Part shown: in pieces, positions 1 through 10,042 of the stretch
Position numbering within the stretch: the stretch's first letter is position 1
How the letters are laid out: the number at the start of each line of letters is the position of its first letter
NCBI GenBank assembly: GCA_945870105.1
Contig: CAMBRL010000007.1
Coordinates: forward strand, 1-54,415
Reading direction: 5' to 3'
Length of the DNA: 54,415 nt
Origin: Chitinophaga pinensis
Lineage (GTDB): Bacteria > Bacteroidota > Bacteroidia > SXHM01
Position numbers and translations under genes: made by a program
Notes under the pieces: generated by a model
What the model saw: the letters and a program-made list of their open reading frames with translations, nothing else
Databases searched by the model: none
Told to the model about the DNA's origin: nothing

Positions 1-2712
1 AACAAAAAACTGAATATGGACACGCCTGCGGACACAAAAGTCCTCACCAAGCCTGACATTATTCAGATCATAAAATACCTCATCCAGCTTATCAATTCAA
101 AAGCGATTGTGGATGATATTGACCACTTAAGTAATCGTAGGGTTCGTACCGTTGGCGAGCAATTATATTCTCAGTTTGGAGTTGGTCTTGCACGTATGGC
201 AAGAACAATCCGTGAGCGTATGAACGTTCGTGATAACGAGGTGTTCACTCCTACAGACTTGATTAACGCGAAGACTTTATCTTCCGTTATCAATTCATTC
301 TTCGGAACCAACCAGCTTTCACAGTTCATGGATCAAACAAATCCGTTGGCTGAGATTACTCACAAGCGTAGGTTATCTGCCCTTGGCCCAGGAGGTCTTT
401 CACGTGAGCGTGCCGGTTTCGAGGTTCGTGACGTTCACTTTACGCACTACGGAAGACTTTGTACGATTGAAACTCCTGAGGGACCAAACATCGGACTTAT
501 CTCTTCTTTGTGCGTTTACGCGAAAATCAATCACCTTGGTTTCATTGAAACTCCTTACCGTAAAGTAACAGACGGAAAAGTGAATGTGAAAGAAGCGGTG
601 ATTTACCTGAGTGCTGAGGAAGAAGAAAAAAATACAATAGCACAGGCAAATGCTCCTTTTGATGAAAAAGGAAATTTCCTGAGCAAGAAAATCAAAGCAC
701 GTTTTGAAGGTGACTTCCCGCTAGTGGAGCCTGAAAAACTAACCTTGATGGACGTTGCACCTAACCAGATTGCATCGATTGCTGCTTCGTTAATTCCATT
801 TTTGGAGCATGACGATGCCAACCGTGCACTGATGGGATCAAATATGATGCGCCAGGCTGTTCCGCTGATGCGCCCTGAAGCTCCTATTGTAGGAACAGGG
901 CTTGAAGCAAGAGTAGCCAGCGATTCACGTGTGTTGTTTAACGCAGAAGGTGATGGAGTTGTTGAGTATGTAGATGCTGAAACTATAACTATCCGTTACA
1001 GCAGAACTGATGACGAAAAGCTGTTGAGCTTTGAAGATGATGTTCGCACATACCAGCTTATCAAATTCCGCAAAACCAACCAGAATACTTCTATCAATCT
1101 GAAACCAATCGTTGTAAAAGGCGAAAAAGTTTTTAAAGGACAAGTACTTTGCGAAGGTTATGCAACTCAAAAAGGTGAGCTTGCTTTAGGTCGTAACCTG
1201 AAAGTGGCATTCATGCCATGGAAAGGATATAACTTTGAGGATGCGATTGTAATTTCTGAGCGCGTAGCGAAAGAAGATATTTTCACTTCAGTTCACATTG
1301 ACGAGTATTCACTGGAAGTGCGCGACACAAAACGCGGATTGGAAGAGTTAACTTCTGATATTCCTAACGTAAGTGAAGAAGCAACCAAAGATTTAGATGA
1401 AAACGGTTTGATACGCATCGGTGCTGAAGTAAAAGCAGGTGATATTCTTATCGGGAAAATTACTCCAAAAGGAGAAACTGATCCTTCACCTGAGGAAAAA
1501 CTGTTAAGAGCCATCTTTGGTGACAAAGCCGGTGATGTGAAAGATGCATCGCTTAAGGCGCCCCCATCATTGAAAGGTGTGGTAATCGACAAAAAATTGT
1601 TCTCAAGAATTATCAAAGACAAAAAATCAAAATCTGAAGAAAAAGGATTGTTGACCAAAGTTGATGATGAGTTCGAAAAGGAGTCAATTAAACTAAAACA
1701 GAAATTAGTTGACAAACTGTTTGACCTGGTTGATGGCAAAAAAGCACAGAACGTTTCAACAAACTTCAGAGAAGTTGTAATTCCTAAAGGAACCAAATTC
1801 ACACAGAAGTTATTGGGTTCTATCAACTATAACGACATCAGCCCGAGCGGATGGACAACTGACAAAGAAACCAACGACAAGATTAAAATCCTGTTGCACA
1901 ACTACACTATTAAGGCAAATGACCTGATGGGTATTTACAAACGTAAAAAGTTTGCGATTACTATCGGTGATGAATTACCTGCCGGTATTGTTCAGTTGGC
2001 TAAAGTTTACATTGCTAAAAAACGTAAACTGAAAGTGGGTGATAAAATGGCTGGTCGTCACGGAAACAAGGGAATTGTAGCGCGTATTGTTCGTGAAGAA
2101 GATATGCCATTCCTTGAAGACGGAACACCTGTTGACATTGTATTGAATCCGCTGGGTGTACCTTCGCGTATGAACCTTGGTCAGATTTATGAGACCGTTC
2201 TTGCATGGGCAGGACAAAAATTAGGTGTGAAATTTTCTACCCCTATTTTTGACGGAGCTACGAATGATGAAATCCTGAAATACACACAGGAAGCAGGACT
2301 TCCCGAATACGGAAGAACCTACCTGTATGATGGAGGAACCGGTGAGAAATTTGACCAGCCGGCAACCGTTGGAATTATCTACATGCTGAAACTCGGACAC
2401 ATGGTGGACGATAAGATGCACGCACGTTCTATCGGTCCATACTCACTGATTACGCAACAACCATTGGGCGGTAAAGCTCAGTTCGGAGGTCAGCGTTTTG
2501 GAGAGATGGAGGTTTGGGCACTTGAGGCATTCGGTGCAGCCAACATTCTGCAGGAGATTTTGACCATCAAATCGGATGACGTAATCGGAAGAGCAAAAGC
2601 TTATGAAGCGATTGTGAAAGGTGATCCGATGCCTTCTCCGGGTATCCCTGAATCGTTCAACGTATTGTTGCACGAGTTGAGAGGACTTGGTCTGAATATC
2701 ACGCTTGACTAA
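1..2712 (+). CDS. rpoB: DNA-directed RNA polymerase beta subunit, C-terminal part
   Basis: This is the beta subunit of RNA polymerase, which forms one side of the active-site cleft and is the target of rifamycins. The reading frame is open from base 1 (reads [13 protein letters not shown]), so the gene enters from the left. The ATG at 16 is internal. About 900 residues remain; Bacteroidota RpoB is usually near 1270, so the N-terminal 350-400 residues, including the first lobes and most of the rifampicin pocket, lie outside. Recognisable blocks are [17 protein letters not shown], the [18 protein letters not shown] active-site region, MAGRHGNKG, and the C-terminal clamp/anchor [25 protein letters not shown]. 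It is followed after 87 bp by rpoC in the universal rpoBC order. No break or oddity was seen. Confidence 0.98.
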   Translation, partial: NKKLNMDTPADTKVLTKPDIIQIIKYLIQLINSKAIVDDIDHLSNRRVRTVGEQLYSQFGVGLARMARTIRERMNVRDNEVFTPTDLINAKTLSSVINSFFGTNQLSQFMDQTNPLAEITHKRRLSALGPGGLSRERAGFEVRDVHFTHYGRLCTIETPEGPNIGLISSLCVYAKINHLGFIETPYRKVTDGKVNVKEAVIYLSAEEEEKNTIAQANAPFDEKGNFLSKKIKARFEGDFPLVEPEKLTLMDVAPNQIASIAASLIPFLEHDDANRALMGSNMMRQAVPLMRPEAPIVGTGLEARVASDSRVLFNAEGDGVVEYVDAETITIRYSRTDDEKLLSFEDDVRTYQLIKFRKTNQNTSINLKPIVVKGEKVFKGQVLCEGYATQKGELALGRNLKVAFMPWKGYNFEDAIVISERVAKEDIFTSVHIDEYSLEVRDTKRGLEELTSDIPNVSEEATKDLDENGLIRIGAEVKAGDILIGKITPKGETDPSPEEKLLRAIFGDKAGDVKDASLKAPPSLKGVVIDKKLFSRIIKDKKSKSEEKGLLTKVDDEFEKESIKLKQKLVDKLFDLVDGKKAQNVSTNFREVVIPKGTKFTQKLLGSINYNDISPSGWTTDKETNDKIKILLHNYTIKANDLMGIYKRKKFAITIGDELPAGIVQLAKVYIAKKRKLKVGDKMAGRHGNKGIVARIVREEDMPFLEDGTPVDIVLNPLGVPSRMNLGQIYETVLAWAGQKLGVKFSTPIFDGATNDEILKYTQEAGLPEYGRTYLYDGGTGEKFDQPATVGIIYMLKLGHMVDDKMHARSIGPYSLITQQPLGGKAQFGGQRFGEMEVWALEAFGAANILQEILTIKSDDVIGRAKAYEAIVKGDPMPSPGIPESFNVLLHELRGLGLNITLD

Positions 2713-2725
2713 ATTAATCTGTAAT

Positions 2726-2756
2726 CCCGGAAAAAGTTCAATGAGCTTTTTCCGGG
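2726..2756 (+). promoter_or_regulatory. Perfect 11-bp stem-loop between rpoB and rpoC
   Basis: CCCGGAAAAAG and CTTTTTCCGGG form a perfect 11-bp stem around a 9-nt loop. No U-tract follows (next bases are TAACAC), so it does not look like a simple intrinsic terminator. An RNA processing site or partial attenuator is possible. The role is inferred; the structure is read directly. Confidence 0.6.
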
Positions 2757-2799
2757 TAACACAGAAAAGAAGAAACCATTTAATAATCCAAATTCAAAA

Positions 2800-5700
2800 A
2801 TGGCTTACAAAAAAGAAACAAAAATTAAAAGTAATTTCACCAGAATTACTATCAGCCTTGCCTCTCCGGAGTCAATTCTGGAGCAATCAAGAGGTGAGGT
2901 TCTGAAACCTGAAACCATTAACTACAGGACATATAAACCTGAGCGTGATGGTTTGTTCTGCGAACGTATTTTCGGTCCTGTAAAAGACTGGGAGTGCCAC
3001 TGCGGTAAATACAAACGTATCCGTTACAAAGGCATTATCTGCGACCGTTGCGGTGTGGAAGTAACCGAGAAAAAAGTTAGAAGAGAACGTATGGGCCACA
3101 TTCAACTGATTGTGCCTGTTGTTCACATCTGGTATTTCCGTTCACTTCCAAACAAAATCGGTTATTTGTTAGGTCTTCCTACAAAGAAGCTTGACACCAT
3201 TATCTACTACGAAAGATATGTGGTAATCGCACCGGGTATTGCTAATAACTCTGCCGGGGAACCATTAAAACAATTGGATTTCTTAACAGAAGATGAATAC
3301 TTAGATATTCTGGATAAACTTCCGAAAGACAACCAACATTTAGATGATACAGACCCAAGCAAGTTTATTGCTAAAATGGGAGCTGATGCTTTGCACATGT
3401 TGCTGAGCCGCATCAACCTTGATGAACTTTCTTTTGACCTGCGTCACAAAGCAAACACTGAAACTTCACAACAACGTAAAAATGAGGCGTTAAAACGTCT
3501 TCAGGTTGTGGAAGGCTTCCGTGGTTCATTGCAAAATATTGATAACAAACCCGAGTGGATGATTGTGAAAGTTATTCCTGTTATTCCACCGGAACTGCGC
3601 CCACTCGTTCCATTGGATGGCGGTCGTTTCGCTACTTCGGATTTGAATGACTTATACAGACGCGTTATTATCCGTAACAACCGTTTGAAACGTTTGATTG
3701 AGATCAAAGCGCCTGAAGTTATCTTGCGTAACGAGAAACGTATGTTGCAGGAAGCGGTTGATTCATTGCTGGACAACTCACGTAAATCAAACGCGGTTAA
3801 AACTGATTCAAACCGTGCACTGAAATCACTTTCAGATTCATTGAAAGGTAAACAAGGACGTTTCCGTCAGAACCTGTTAGGAAAACGTGTTGACTACTCT
3901 GCCCGTTCGGTAATTGTCGTTGGACCAGAATTGAAACTGCATGAGTGTGGTCTGCCAAAAGATATGGCTGCAGAGCTTTACAAACCATTCATCATCCGCA
4001 AAATGCTGGAGAGGGGTATTGTAAAAACTGTAAAATCTGCAAAGAAGATTGTTGACCGGAAAGACCCGATTGTTTGGGATATTTTGGAGAACGTATTGAA
4101 AGGACATCCTGTTCTTCTGAACCGTGCCCCAACACTACACAGATTAGGTATTCAGGCTTTCCAGCCAAAACTGATTGAAGGAAAAGCTATCCAGTTGCAT
4201 CCGTTGGTTTGTACAGCCTTTAACGCTGACTTTGACGGTGACCAGATGGCGGTGCATTTGCCACTTGGCAATGCTGCCGTTTTGGAAGCCCAACTATTGA
4301 TGCTTGCTTCACACAACATTTTGAACCCTGCTAACGGTGCGCCTATCACGGTTCCTTCTCAGGACATGGTGTTGGGTCTGTACTACATGACCAAAGGCTA
4401 CAAGAGCGATAAAGCAAGAACCGTAAAAGGTGAAGGCATGACCTTCTATTCTGCGGAAGAAGTTACTATTGCTAACAATGAAGGCAAAGCTGATATCCAT
4501 GCTTTTATTAAAGTAAGAGCTAAAGTGAAAGAAAACGGAGAATTGGTTACCAAGCTGATTGAGACTACTGTTGGACGCGTATTGTTCAACAAAGTAGTTC
4601 CTGAGCAGGTTGGTTATATCAACGAACTGTTGACTAAAAAATCATTGCGCGATATCATCGGAAATATCATGAAAGAAACCGGAATGGGCGCTACTGCTCA
4701 ATTCCTGGATGATATTAAAGGACTTGGATTTAAGATGGCTTTCAAAGGCGGTCTTTCATTTAACCTTGGTGATGTAATTGTTCCACCTGAAAAAGAAATT
4801 CTTATTGCTGCTGCCAACAAACAGGTTGACGAGGTAATGGAGAATTACAACATGGGGGTTATTACCAACAACGAGCGTTACAACCAGATTATTGACATCT
4901 GGACACATACTAACTCTAAGCTTACAAAAACCCTGATGGATAAACTCATCAGCGACAAGCAAGGATTTAACTCTGTGTACATGATGCTTGACTCAGGTGC
5001 AAGGGGTTCTAAAGAGCAGATCCGTCAGCTTTCAGGAATGAGAGGTTTGATGGCGAAGCCACAAAAATCAGGAGCTTCTTCACAGGAGATTATCGAGAAC
5101 CCTATCCTTTCTAACTTTAAGGAAGGTCTTTCGATCCTTGAGTATTTCATTTCAACACACGGTGCACGTAAAGGTCTTGCCGATACGGCTTTGAAAACTG
5201 CCGATGCGGGTTACTTAACACGTAGGTTGGTTGACGTATCACAGGACGTTATTATTTCTGATGAAGATTGCGGAACATTACGCGGACTGATTGCAACTCC
5301 TTTGAAAAACAACGAAGAGATCGTAGAATCATTATATGACCGCGTTCTTGGTCGCACTTCGGTTCACGATGTTTTTCACCCGCTTACAGGCAAACAGATT
5401 GTAAGTGCCGGACAGGAAATCGTTGAAGAGTATGCACAAATCATTGAAGATTCACCGATTGAATCGGTTGAGATACGTTCGGTATTGACTTGCGAATCTA
5501 AAAAAGGTGTTTGTACCAAATGCTATGGTCGCAGTCTTGCATCAGGCAGAATGGTTCAGAAAGGTGAAGCTGTGGGCGTAATTGCTGCACAGTCAATCGG
5601 TGAGCCGGGAACACAGCTTACATTGAGAACCTTCCACGTGGGTGGTGTTGCGGGTAACGTAACTCAGGAATCAAAAATTGAGGCTAAATATGGCGGTGTT

Positions 5701-7092
5701 ACTGAGATTGACGAGCTCCGTACTGTACCAAGTCCTGAAGGTAAATATGATGTTGTAACAGGTCGTTCTGCAGAGCTTCGCATCATTGATGTGAACACAC
5801 GCATCGTTCTGTCAACTGCCAATATCCCTTATGGTTCTGAGCTTTATATTAAAGCAGGAGACAAAGTAGAGAAAGGACAACTTATCTGCAAATGGGATCC
5901 GTTCAACGCGGTTATCATTTCTGAATTACCGGGTAAAGTGAAGTTCGATCAGATTGAGGAAGGTATTACTTTCCGTCTTGAGTCGGATGAGCAAACCGGT
6001 TTCAGTGAAAAAGTAATTATCGACAGCAGAGATAAAACCAAAAATCCGGTTATCCAGATTGTTGGAAAAGATAAAGAGGTGATGCGTAACTACAACATCC
6101 CTGTTGGTGCACACGTTGTTATCGAGGAAGGAAAAACAATTCCTGCAGGAACAATTCTTGTAAAAATTCCACGTGCAACTGGAAAATCGGGTGATATCAC
6201 GGGTGGTCTGCCAAGGGTAACGGAGTTATTCGAGGCACGTAATCCATCTAACCCTGCGGTTGTATCGGAAATAGATGGTATTGTTACTTTCGGAAAAATT
6301 AAACGCGGTAACCGTGAGGTGGTTGTTGAATCAAGAACAGGTGAGATTAAAAAATATCTTGTTTCTTTATCTAAACACATTCTGGTTCAGGAGAACGACT
6401 TTATCCGCGCAGGCGATGCCCTGAGCGATGGAGCTATTACTCCTTCTGACATTCTTGCGATTAAAGGACCTACTAAAGTTCAGGAGTATTTGGTAAACGA
6501 GGTGCAAGAGGTTTACCGTTTGCAAGGCGTGAAAATCAACGACAAACACTTTGAAGTGATTGTTCGTCAGATGATGCGTAAGGTTGAAATCGTTGATCCG
6601 GGCGATACTACATTCCTGGAAAGAGAGTTGGTTAACAAACTTGAATTCGGTCAGGAAAACGATGAAATCTTTGACAAAAAGGTTGTAATTGATCCAGGCG
6701 ATTCGGCTACATTGAAAGCAGGACAAATTCTGAATGCACGTAAACTGCGCGATGAAAACTCTATGCTGAAACGCAAAGACTTGAAGACGGTTGAATCGCG
6801 TGATGCAATTCCTGCAACATCGAATCAGATTTTGCAAGGTATTACCAGAGCATCGTTGCAAACCGAAAGCTGGATGTCTGCTGCATCGTTCCAGGAAACA
6901 ACAAAAGTATTGAACGAAGCTGCTGTGAAAGGTAAGAGAGATAGCTTATTAGGACTTAAAGAAAACGTAATTGTTGGACACCTGATACCGGCCGGAACAG
7001 GCTTGAGAGAATACGATAAATTGGTTGTAGGCTCAAGAGAAGAGTACGAAAGACTGCTGGCTGCTAAACAAGAGGCGGAAGTAGAAGAGTAA
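2800..7092 (+). CDS. rpoC: DNA-directed RNA polymerase beta' subunit
   Basis: The catalytic beta' subunit, 1430 residues, the usual size for this phylum. Near the N-terminus (about residues 66-90) is the zinc-ribbon cysteine set (CHCGKYKR...CDRCG). The Mg-binding catalytic loop [15 protein letters not shown] is at about residue 474, preceded by [16 protein letters not shown]. The second zinc site ([17 protein letters not shown]) and the bridge/trigger region ([21 protein letters not shown]) are present in order. The ATG at 2800 gives [18 protein letters not shown], a normal start; the shorter overlapping ORF at 2705 is a shadow. The gene is cotranscribed with rpoB and is followed by a hairpin and a DUF3467 gene. 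Confidence 0.99.
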   Translation: MAYKKETKIKSNFTRITISLASPESILEQSRGEVLKPETINYRTYKPERDGLFCERIFGPVKDWECHCGKYKRIRYKGIICDRCGVEVTEKKVRRERMGHIQLIVPVVHIWYFRSLPNKIGYLLGLPTKKLDTIIYYERYVVIAPGIANNSAGEPLKQLDFLTEDEYLDILDKLPKDNQHLDDTDPSKFIAKMGADALHMLLSRINLDELSFDLRHKANTETSQQRKNEALKRLQVVEGFRGSLQNIDNKPEWMIVKVIPVIPPELRPLVPLDGGRFATSDLNDLYRRVIIRNNRLKRLIEIKAPEVILRNEKRMLQEAVDSLLDNSRKSNAVKTDSNRALKSLSDSLKGKQGRFRQNLLGKRVDYSARSVIVVGPELKLHECGLPKDMAAELYKPFIIRKMLERGIVKTVKSAKKIVDRKDPIVWDILENVLKGHPVLLNRAPTLHRLGIQAFQPKLIEGKAIQLHPLVCTAFNADFDGDQMAVHLPLGNAAVLEAQLLMLASHNILNPANGAPITVPSQDMVLGLYYMTKGYKSDKARTVKGEGMTFYSAEEVTIANNEGKADIHAFIKVRAKVKENGELVTKLIETTVGRVLFNKVVPEQVGYINELLTKKSLRDIIGNIMKETGMGATAQFLDDIKGLGFKMAFKGGLSFNLGDVIVPPEKEILIAAANKQVDEVMENYNMGVITNNERYNQIIDIWTHTNSKLTKTLMDKLISDKQGFNSVYMMLDSGARGSKEQIRQLSGMRGLMAKPQKSGASSQEIIENPILSNFKEGLSILEYFISTHGARKGLADTALKTADAGYLTRRLVDVSQDVIISDEDCGTLRGLIATPLKNNEEIVESLYDRVLGRTSVHDVFHPLTGKQIVSAGQEIVEEYAQIIEDSPIESVEIRSVLTCESKKGVCTKCYGRSLASGRMVQKGEAVGVIAAQSIGEPGTQLTLRTFHVGGVAGNVTQESKIEAKYGGVTEIDELRTVPSPEGKYDVVTGRSAELRIIDVNTRIVLSTANIPYGSELYIKAGDKVEKGQLICKWDPFNAVIISELPGKVKFDQIEEGITFRLESDEQTGFSEKVIIDSRDKTKNPVIQIVGKDKEVMRNYNIPVGAHVVIEEGKTIPAGTILVKIPRATGKSGDITGGLPRVTELFEARNPSNPAVVSEIDGIVTFGKIKRGNREVVVESRTGEIKKYLVSLSKHILVQENDFIRAGDALSDGAITPSDILAIKGPTKVQEYLVNEVQEVYRLQGVKINDKHFEVIVRQMMRKVEIVDPGDTTFLERELVNKLEFGQENDEIFDKKVVIDPGDSATLKAGQILNARKLRDENSMLKRKDLKTVESRDAIPATSNQILQGITRASLQTESWMSAASFQETTKVLNEAAVKGKRDSLLGLKENVIVGHLIPAGTGLREYDKLVVGSREEYERLLAAKQEAEVEE

Positions 7093-7110
7093 GCACGTAA
7101 TAAGTAATAT

Positions 7111-7158
7111 GTAAGATGTAATATTTGGTGGGTAAACCATCAAAATATTACATCTTAC
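7111..7158 (+). terminator. Long inverted repeat after rpoC, possible terminator or attenuator
   Basis: A 16-bp perfect stem (GTAAGATGTAATATTT / AAATATTACATCTTAC) encloses a 16-nt loop and is followed by TTTTT. This fits an AT-rich intrinsic terminator at the end of rpoBC. A second copy of the 3' arm (AAATCTTACATAT, 7164-7176) can instead pair with ATATGTAAGAT (7108-7118), so two mutually exclusive hairpins are possible just upstream of the DUF3467 start at 7180. Confidence 0.55.
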
Positions 7159-7179
7159 TTTTTAAATCTTACATATAAA

Positions 7180-7506
7180 ATGGCAGAGCAAAAACCAAAT
7201 CCACAACAAGGACAAATAAATATTGAACTGAGCGAAGAAATTGCTGAAGGACAATATTCAAACCTTGCCATTATCACGCATTCAACTTCTGAATTTGTGG
7301 TTGACTTTATCCGTGTGATGCCGGGTGTGCCTAAAGCCAAAGTAAAATCACGCATTGTTCTTACTCCTGAACATGCCAAGCGTTTATTAAACGCGTTGGA
7401 AGACAATATTGAAAAGTTTGAGCAGCAACACGGGGTTATCCGTTTTACTGAAAATCCTCCTAACGTTCTTCCTATGAACTTTGGAGGACCTACTGCGCAG
7501 GCGTAG
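7180..7506 (+). CDS. DUF3467 domain-containing protein
   Basis: A 108-residue soluble protein of the DUF3467 family. Features are the core INIELSEEIAEGQYSNLAIITHSTSEFVVDFIRVMPG followed by KAKVKSRIVLTPEHAKRLLNALEDNIEKFE. There is no signal peptide or membrane segment. Members are small and widespread in Bacteroidota and their biochemical role is not known to me. It lies 87 bp behind rpoC on the same strand, with a large hairpin in between, so it may be an attenuated distal member of the rpoBC transcript. The stop codon is only 8 bp from the tail-to-tail tadA end. The family assignment is firm; no function is claimed. Confidence 0.9.
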   Translation: MAEQKPNPQQGQINIELSEEIAEGQYSNLAIITHSTSEFVVDFIRVMPGVPKAKVKSRIVLTPEHAKRLLNALEDNIEKFEQQHGVIRFTENPPNVLPMNFGGPTAQA

Positions 7507-7514
7507 AAAGTTTA

Positions 7515-7961
7515 CTACCTCTTCCCCTTAAAAAACTCCTTTACAATCGCAGAACATTCTTCGTGCAGAATACCGGGCAGTATTTTGGTTTTTTGGTGTA
7601 ATATTTTCCCCTGCACAGAAGTATAACCTTTCTGTTTATCAAATGCTCCGTAAACTAATCTGCCAAGCTGAGTCCAGCCACAGGCACCTGCACACATAAT
7701 GCAGGGTTCAAGTGTAACGTAGAGCGTGCACTCGTCCAAGTATTTTCCGCCCAGGAAATTGGCGGCAGAAGTAAAGGCCTGCATTTCGGCATGAGCGGTT
7801 ACATCGATCAGCGTTTCGGTAAGGTTATGTGCGCGGGCAATAATCTGGTTGTTGCAAACTACGATAGCGCCAACAGGAACTTCATCGGCATCAAAAGCCC
7901 TTTGCGCTTCTTTCAGGGCTTCGCGCATAAAATAGTCGTCAGAGTAAACACTTAGTTGCAT
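7515..7961 (-). CDS. tadA: tRNA-specific adenosine deaminase
   Basis: Deaminates adenosine 34 of tRNA-Arg(ACG) to inosine in the cytoplasm. The protein has 148 residues, normal for the family. The zinc and catalytic signature is intact: HAEMQAF around residue 57, with the proton-shuttling Glu, then LEPCIMCAGA around residue 87 carrying the two zinc cysteines. DEVPVGAIVV is the usual N-terminal strand. The start at 7961 (MQLSVYSDDYFM) matches family length. It is notable that a consensus -7 box (TATCTTTG) ends only 5 nt upstream of this ATG, so the transcript may be nearly leaderless. If that promoter is not used, the ATG at codon 12 is an alternative start. The gene converges on the DUF3467 gene and diverges from yidC. 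Confidence 0.95.
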   Translation of the reverse strand: MQLSVYSDDYFMREALKEAQRAFDADEVPVGAIVVCNNQIIARAHNLTETLIDVTAHAEMQAFTSAANFLGGKYLDECTLYVTLEPCIMCAGACGWTQLGRLVYGAFDKQKGYTSVQGKILHQKTKILPGILHEECSAIVKEFFKGKR

Positions 7962-7966
7962 GGGGG

Positions 7967-7974
7967 CAAAGATA
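7967..7974 (-). promoter_or_regulatory. -7 promoter box for tadA
   Basis: On the minus strand this is TATCTTTG, an exact match to the Bacteroidota -7 consensus TAnnTTTG. It is separated from the tadA ATG by CCCCC only. The terminus of the 7992-8088 inverted-repeat element lies just upstream, where the -33 element would be. Confidence 0.65.
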
Positions 7975-7991
7975 GCTTGGTTTTTTACTTC

Positions 7992-8088
7992 ACCACTAAG
8001 GGCACAAGAACACTAAATTTTTTTGTGAGCATGGTATTCTTAATAATACGAGCTATATTTTTCTAAGTGAGCTTAGTGTACTTAGTGG
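7992..8088. repeat. MITE-like element with about 30-bp imperfect terminal inverted repeats
   Basis: The left end (CCACTAAGGGCACAAGAAC...) and the reverse complement of the right end (CCACTAAGTACACTAAGCTC...) align over about 30 bp with a few substitutions. The 97-bp element contains no ORF. It fills the space between divergent tadA and yidC and its outer ends run into both promoters. The right end is followed by the yidC promoter at 8113. The architecture, a CCAC word repeated at about 10 bp, resembles the repeats at 16277 and 39437. Confidence 0.6.
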
Positions 8089-8112
8089 TAAAAAAAGTAG
8101 CCTGTAAAATAC

Positions 8113-8120
8113 TATCTTTG
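8113..8120 (+). promoter_or_regulatory. -7 promoter box for yidC
   Basis: TATCTTTG is an exact TAnnTTTG match, 24 nt before the ATG at 8145. It lies inside the ORF-track call that starts at 8067, which argues that the longer ORF start is wrong. Confidence 0.7.
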
Positions 8121-8144
8121 CGCGCTTTTAAAATTACAGGAAAA

Positions 8145-10010
8145 ATGATGGACAGGAATTCGCTTATCGGTATGTTTTTAATTCTTCTCATCGTATTAGG
8201 ATATGGTTACCTGACCATGCCCAACGAAGAAGAACTGAAAGCAATGAAGCACAAACAGGATTCAATTGCGCTGGTTGATTCGCTCAGCAAAATAAAACAC
8301 GTAGAAATAAAACAAGCTGTTACTGATACCGTTGAAAAAATTCAGCAACTACCAGATTCATTACGCGATGAAACTGCAAAAAAATTATTCGGTTCGTTTT
8401 ACAAAGGTGCACTGGGAACAGAACAATTTACAACACTTGAAAACGAAAAAATAAAAGTAACACTGAGCAATAAAGGCGGAAAAATTTATTCTGTTGAGTT
8501 GAAAGAATACACAACCTACGATTCACTTCCCGTTATTTTATTCAAAGGTGATAGCGCTGTTTTTGCACTGCGTTTTCCTGGTCAGAATAAAGAAATCAAC
8601 ACTTCAGAATTTTATTTTGCTCCACAGGGAACTTCAGCTTCTGTAAAAGGAAATGAAACTACATCGGTAGCTATGCGCCTTGCAGATGAAAACAATAACT
8701 ATGTTGAATTTGCTTACAAACTAAAAGGTAACAGTTATGTGGTAGATGTAGATGTAAACGTTTCAGGCGGGCAGAGCATGATTGCTGCCGGCACCAAAGA
8801 ATTGGCTTTTGACTGGTCGTACAAGGCTGCTCAAATGGAAAAAAGCAGAGAGAACGAAGCCAACGTAACCAGCATTGAATACATGAATACTGAAGAGGAG
8901 TATGATTACCTCTCCCCTACTTCAGATGACGAAGAAAAACTGGAGGAAAAACTGAAATGGTTTGCATTTAAACAGCAGTTTTTCAGTTCGGTGTTGGTTT
9001 CAAAAGATGGTTTCAGTAATCCTACTTTAAAAGTTACCAAAGAACCTGAGACAAGCCGAAATCTGAAAACACTTTCTGCTTCGCTGACGTTGCCTTACAG
9101 CGGGAAGTCAAGTGAAACTAATTCCTTCTCTTTTTATTTTGTTCCTAATCACTACAGCACACTGAAAAGCTATGAGCTTGGAATGGAACAATTGGTTCCG
9201 CTGGGTTGGGGGATTTTTGGTTGGGTAAATAAGTTTGTGGTAATTCCTGTTTTTAATTTCCTTGGACAATTTATTTCCAACTACGGAATTATTATTCTGT
9301 TGCTCACACTCATTTTCAAAATCGGATTGTTGCCTTTGACTTACAAAGCCTATATGTCAACTGCCAAAATGCGCGTACTGAAACCGGAGATTGACGAATT
9401 AAACAAGCAGTATGAAAACAAAGATGCAATGGAAAAGCAACAGGCTACCATGGCGCTATATAAAAAAGCTGGAGTAAACCCCTTGGGCGGTTGTTTGCCT
9501 ATGGTTTTGCAGATGCCAATTTTGATTGCGTTGTTTCGCTTCTTTCCTGCTTCTATTGAGTTACGTCACAAAGCATTTTTGTGGGCCGATGATTTATCGA
9601 GCTACGATTCTATTTTCAATCTGCCATTCACTATTCCGTTCTATGGCGATCACGTGAGTTTGTTTACGTTGCTGATGACTGTTACCACCATCATCTACAC
9701 CAAAATGAACAGCGACCTGCAAGGCAGCAACCCGCAAATGGCGCAGATGAAATGGATTATGTATCTGATGCCGATTATGTTTCTTGGTTTCTTTAACAGC
9801 TATGCTTCAGGCCTAAGTTACTATTATTTCCTTGCCAACATGGTTACGTTCGGACAACAATTTTTGTTCAAATACATGGTGGATGAAAATGCTATTCACG
9901 CCAAAATGCAGGAGAACAAAAAGAAACCGGTAACCAAATCTACCTTTCAGAAAAAACTGGAAGACATGACCAAGCAAGCGCAGGCGCAACAAAAAGCAAA
10001 GAAGAAATAA
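8145..10010 (+). CDS. yidC: Membrane protein insertase YidC
   Basis: Inner-membrane insertase/chaperone that works with SecYEG or alone. I start it at ATG 8145 (621 aa), not 8067. The 26 extra residues would be encoded by the inverted-repeat element and the promoter, and MMDRNSLIGMFLILLIVLGYGYL gives the expected first transmembrane helix. A large periplasmic beta-sandwich domain follows (residues about 60-360). The conserved insertase core has five helices, including LPLTYKAYMSTAKMRVLKPE, the cytoplasmic hairpin rich in charged residues, and NPLGGCLPMVLQMPILIALF. The C-terminal tail is very basic (KKKPVTKS...QKAKKK), as expected for ribosome contact. It stands alone and is not joined to rnpA-yidD, which are 6 kb away on the other strand. 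Confidence 0.96.
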   Translation: MMDRNSLIGMFLILLIVLGYGYLTMPNEEELKAMKHKQDSIALVDSLSKIKHVEIKQAVTDTVEKIQQLPDSLRDETAKKLFGSFYKGALGTEQFTTLENEKIKVTLSNKGGKIYSVELKEYTTYDSLPVILFKGDSAVFALRFPGQNKEINTSEFYFAPQGTSASVKGNETTSVAMRLADENNNYVEFAYKLKGNSYVVDVDVNVSGGQSMIAAGTKELAFDWSYKAAQMEKSRENEANVTSIEYMNTEEEYDYLSPTSDDEEKLEEKLKWFAFKQQFFSSVLVSKDGFSNPTLKVTKEPETSRNLKTLSASLTLPYSGKSSETNSFSFYFVPNHYSTLKSYELGMEQLVPLGWGIFGWVNKFVVIPVFNFLGQFISNYGIIILLLTLIFKIGLLPLTYKAYMSTAKMRVLKPEIDELNKQYENKDAMEKQQATMALYKKAGVNPLGGCLPMVLQMPILIALFRFFPASIELRHKAFLWADDLSSYDSIFNLPFTIPFYGDHVSLFTLLMTVTTIIYTKMNSDLQGSNPQMAQMKWIMYLMPIMFLGFFNSYASGLSYYYFLANMVTFGQQFLFKYMVDENAIHAKMQENKKKPVTKSTFQKKLEDMTKQAQAQQKAKKK

Positions 10011-10014
10011 TCAG

Positions 10015-10042
10015 CGTCATTGCGAGCGAAGCGAAGCAATCT
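10015..10042. repeat. Dispersed repeat family A, single arm
   Basis: CGTCATTGCGAGCGAAGCGA plus GCAATCT is one arm of the repeat also found as inverted pairs at 16979-17068 and 26188-26269. Here it lies between the convergent yidC and GT4 ends, and the GT4 stop codon is inside it. Confidence 0.75.

Noticed and set aside
1293-1826. 177-aa minus-strand ORF inside rpoB
   Set aside because: Antisense shadow of a strongly conserved gene; serine/phenylalanine-rich composition of a reverse-frame artefact.
6367-6861. 164-aa minus-strand ORF inside rpoC
   Set aside because: Shadow ORF, no family resemblance and no promoter or leader.
8067-8144. N-terminal extension of YidC in the ORF track
   Set aside because: The stretch contains the inverted-repeat end and the -7 box; the first membrane helix begins after the ATG at 8145.
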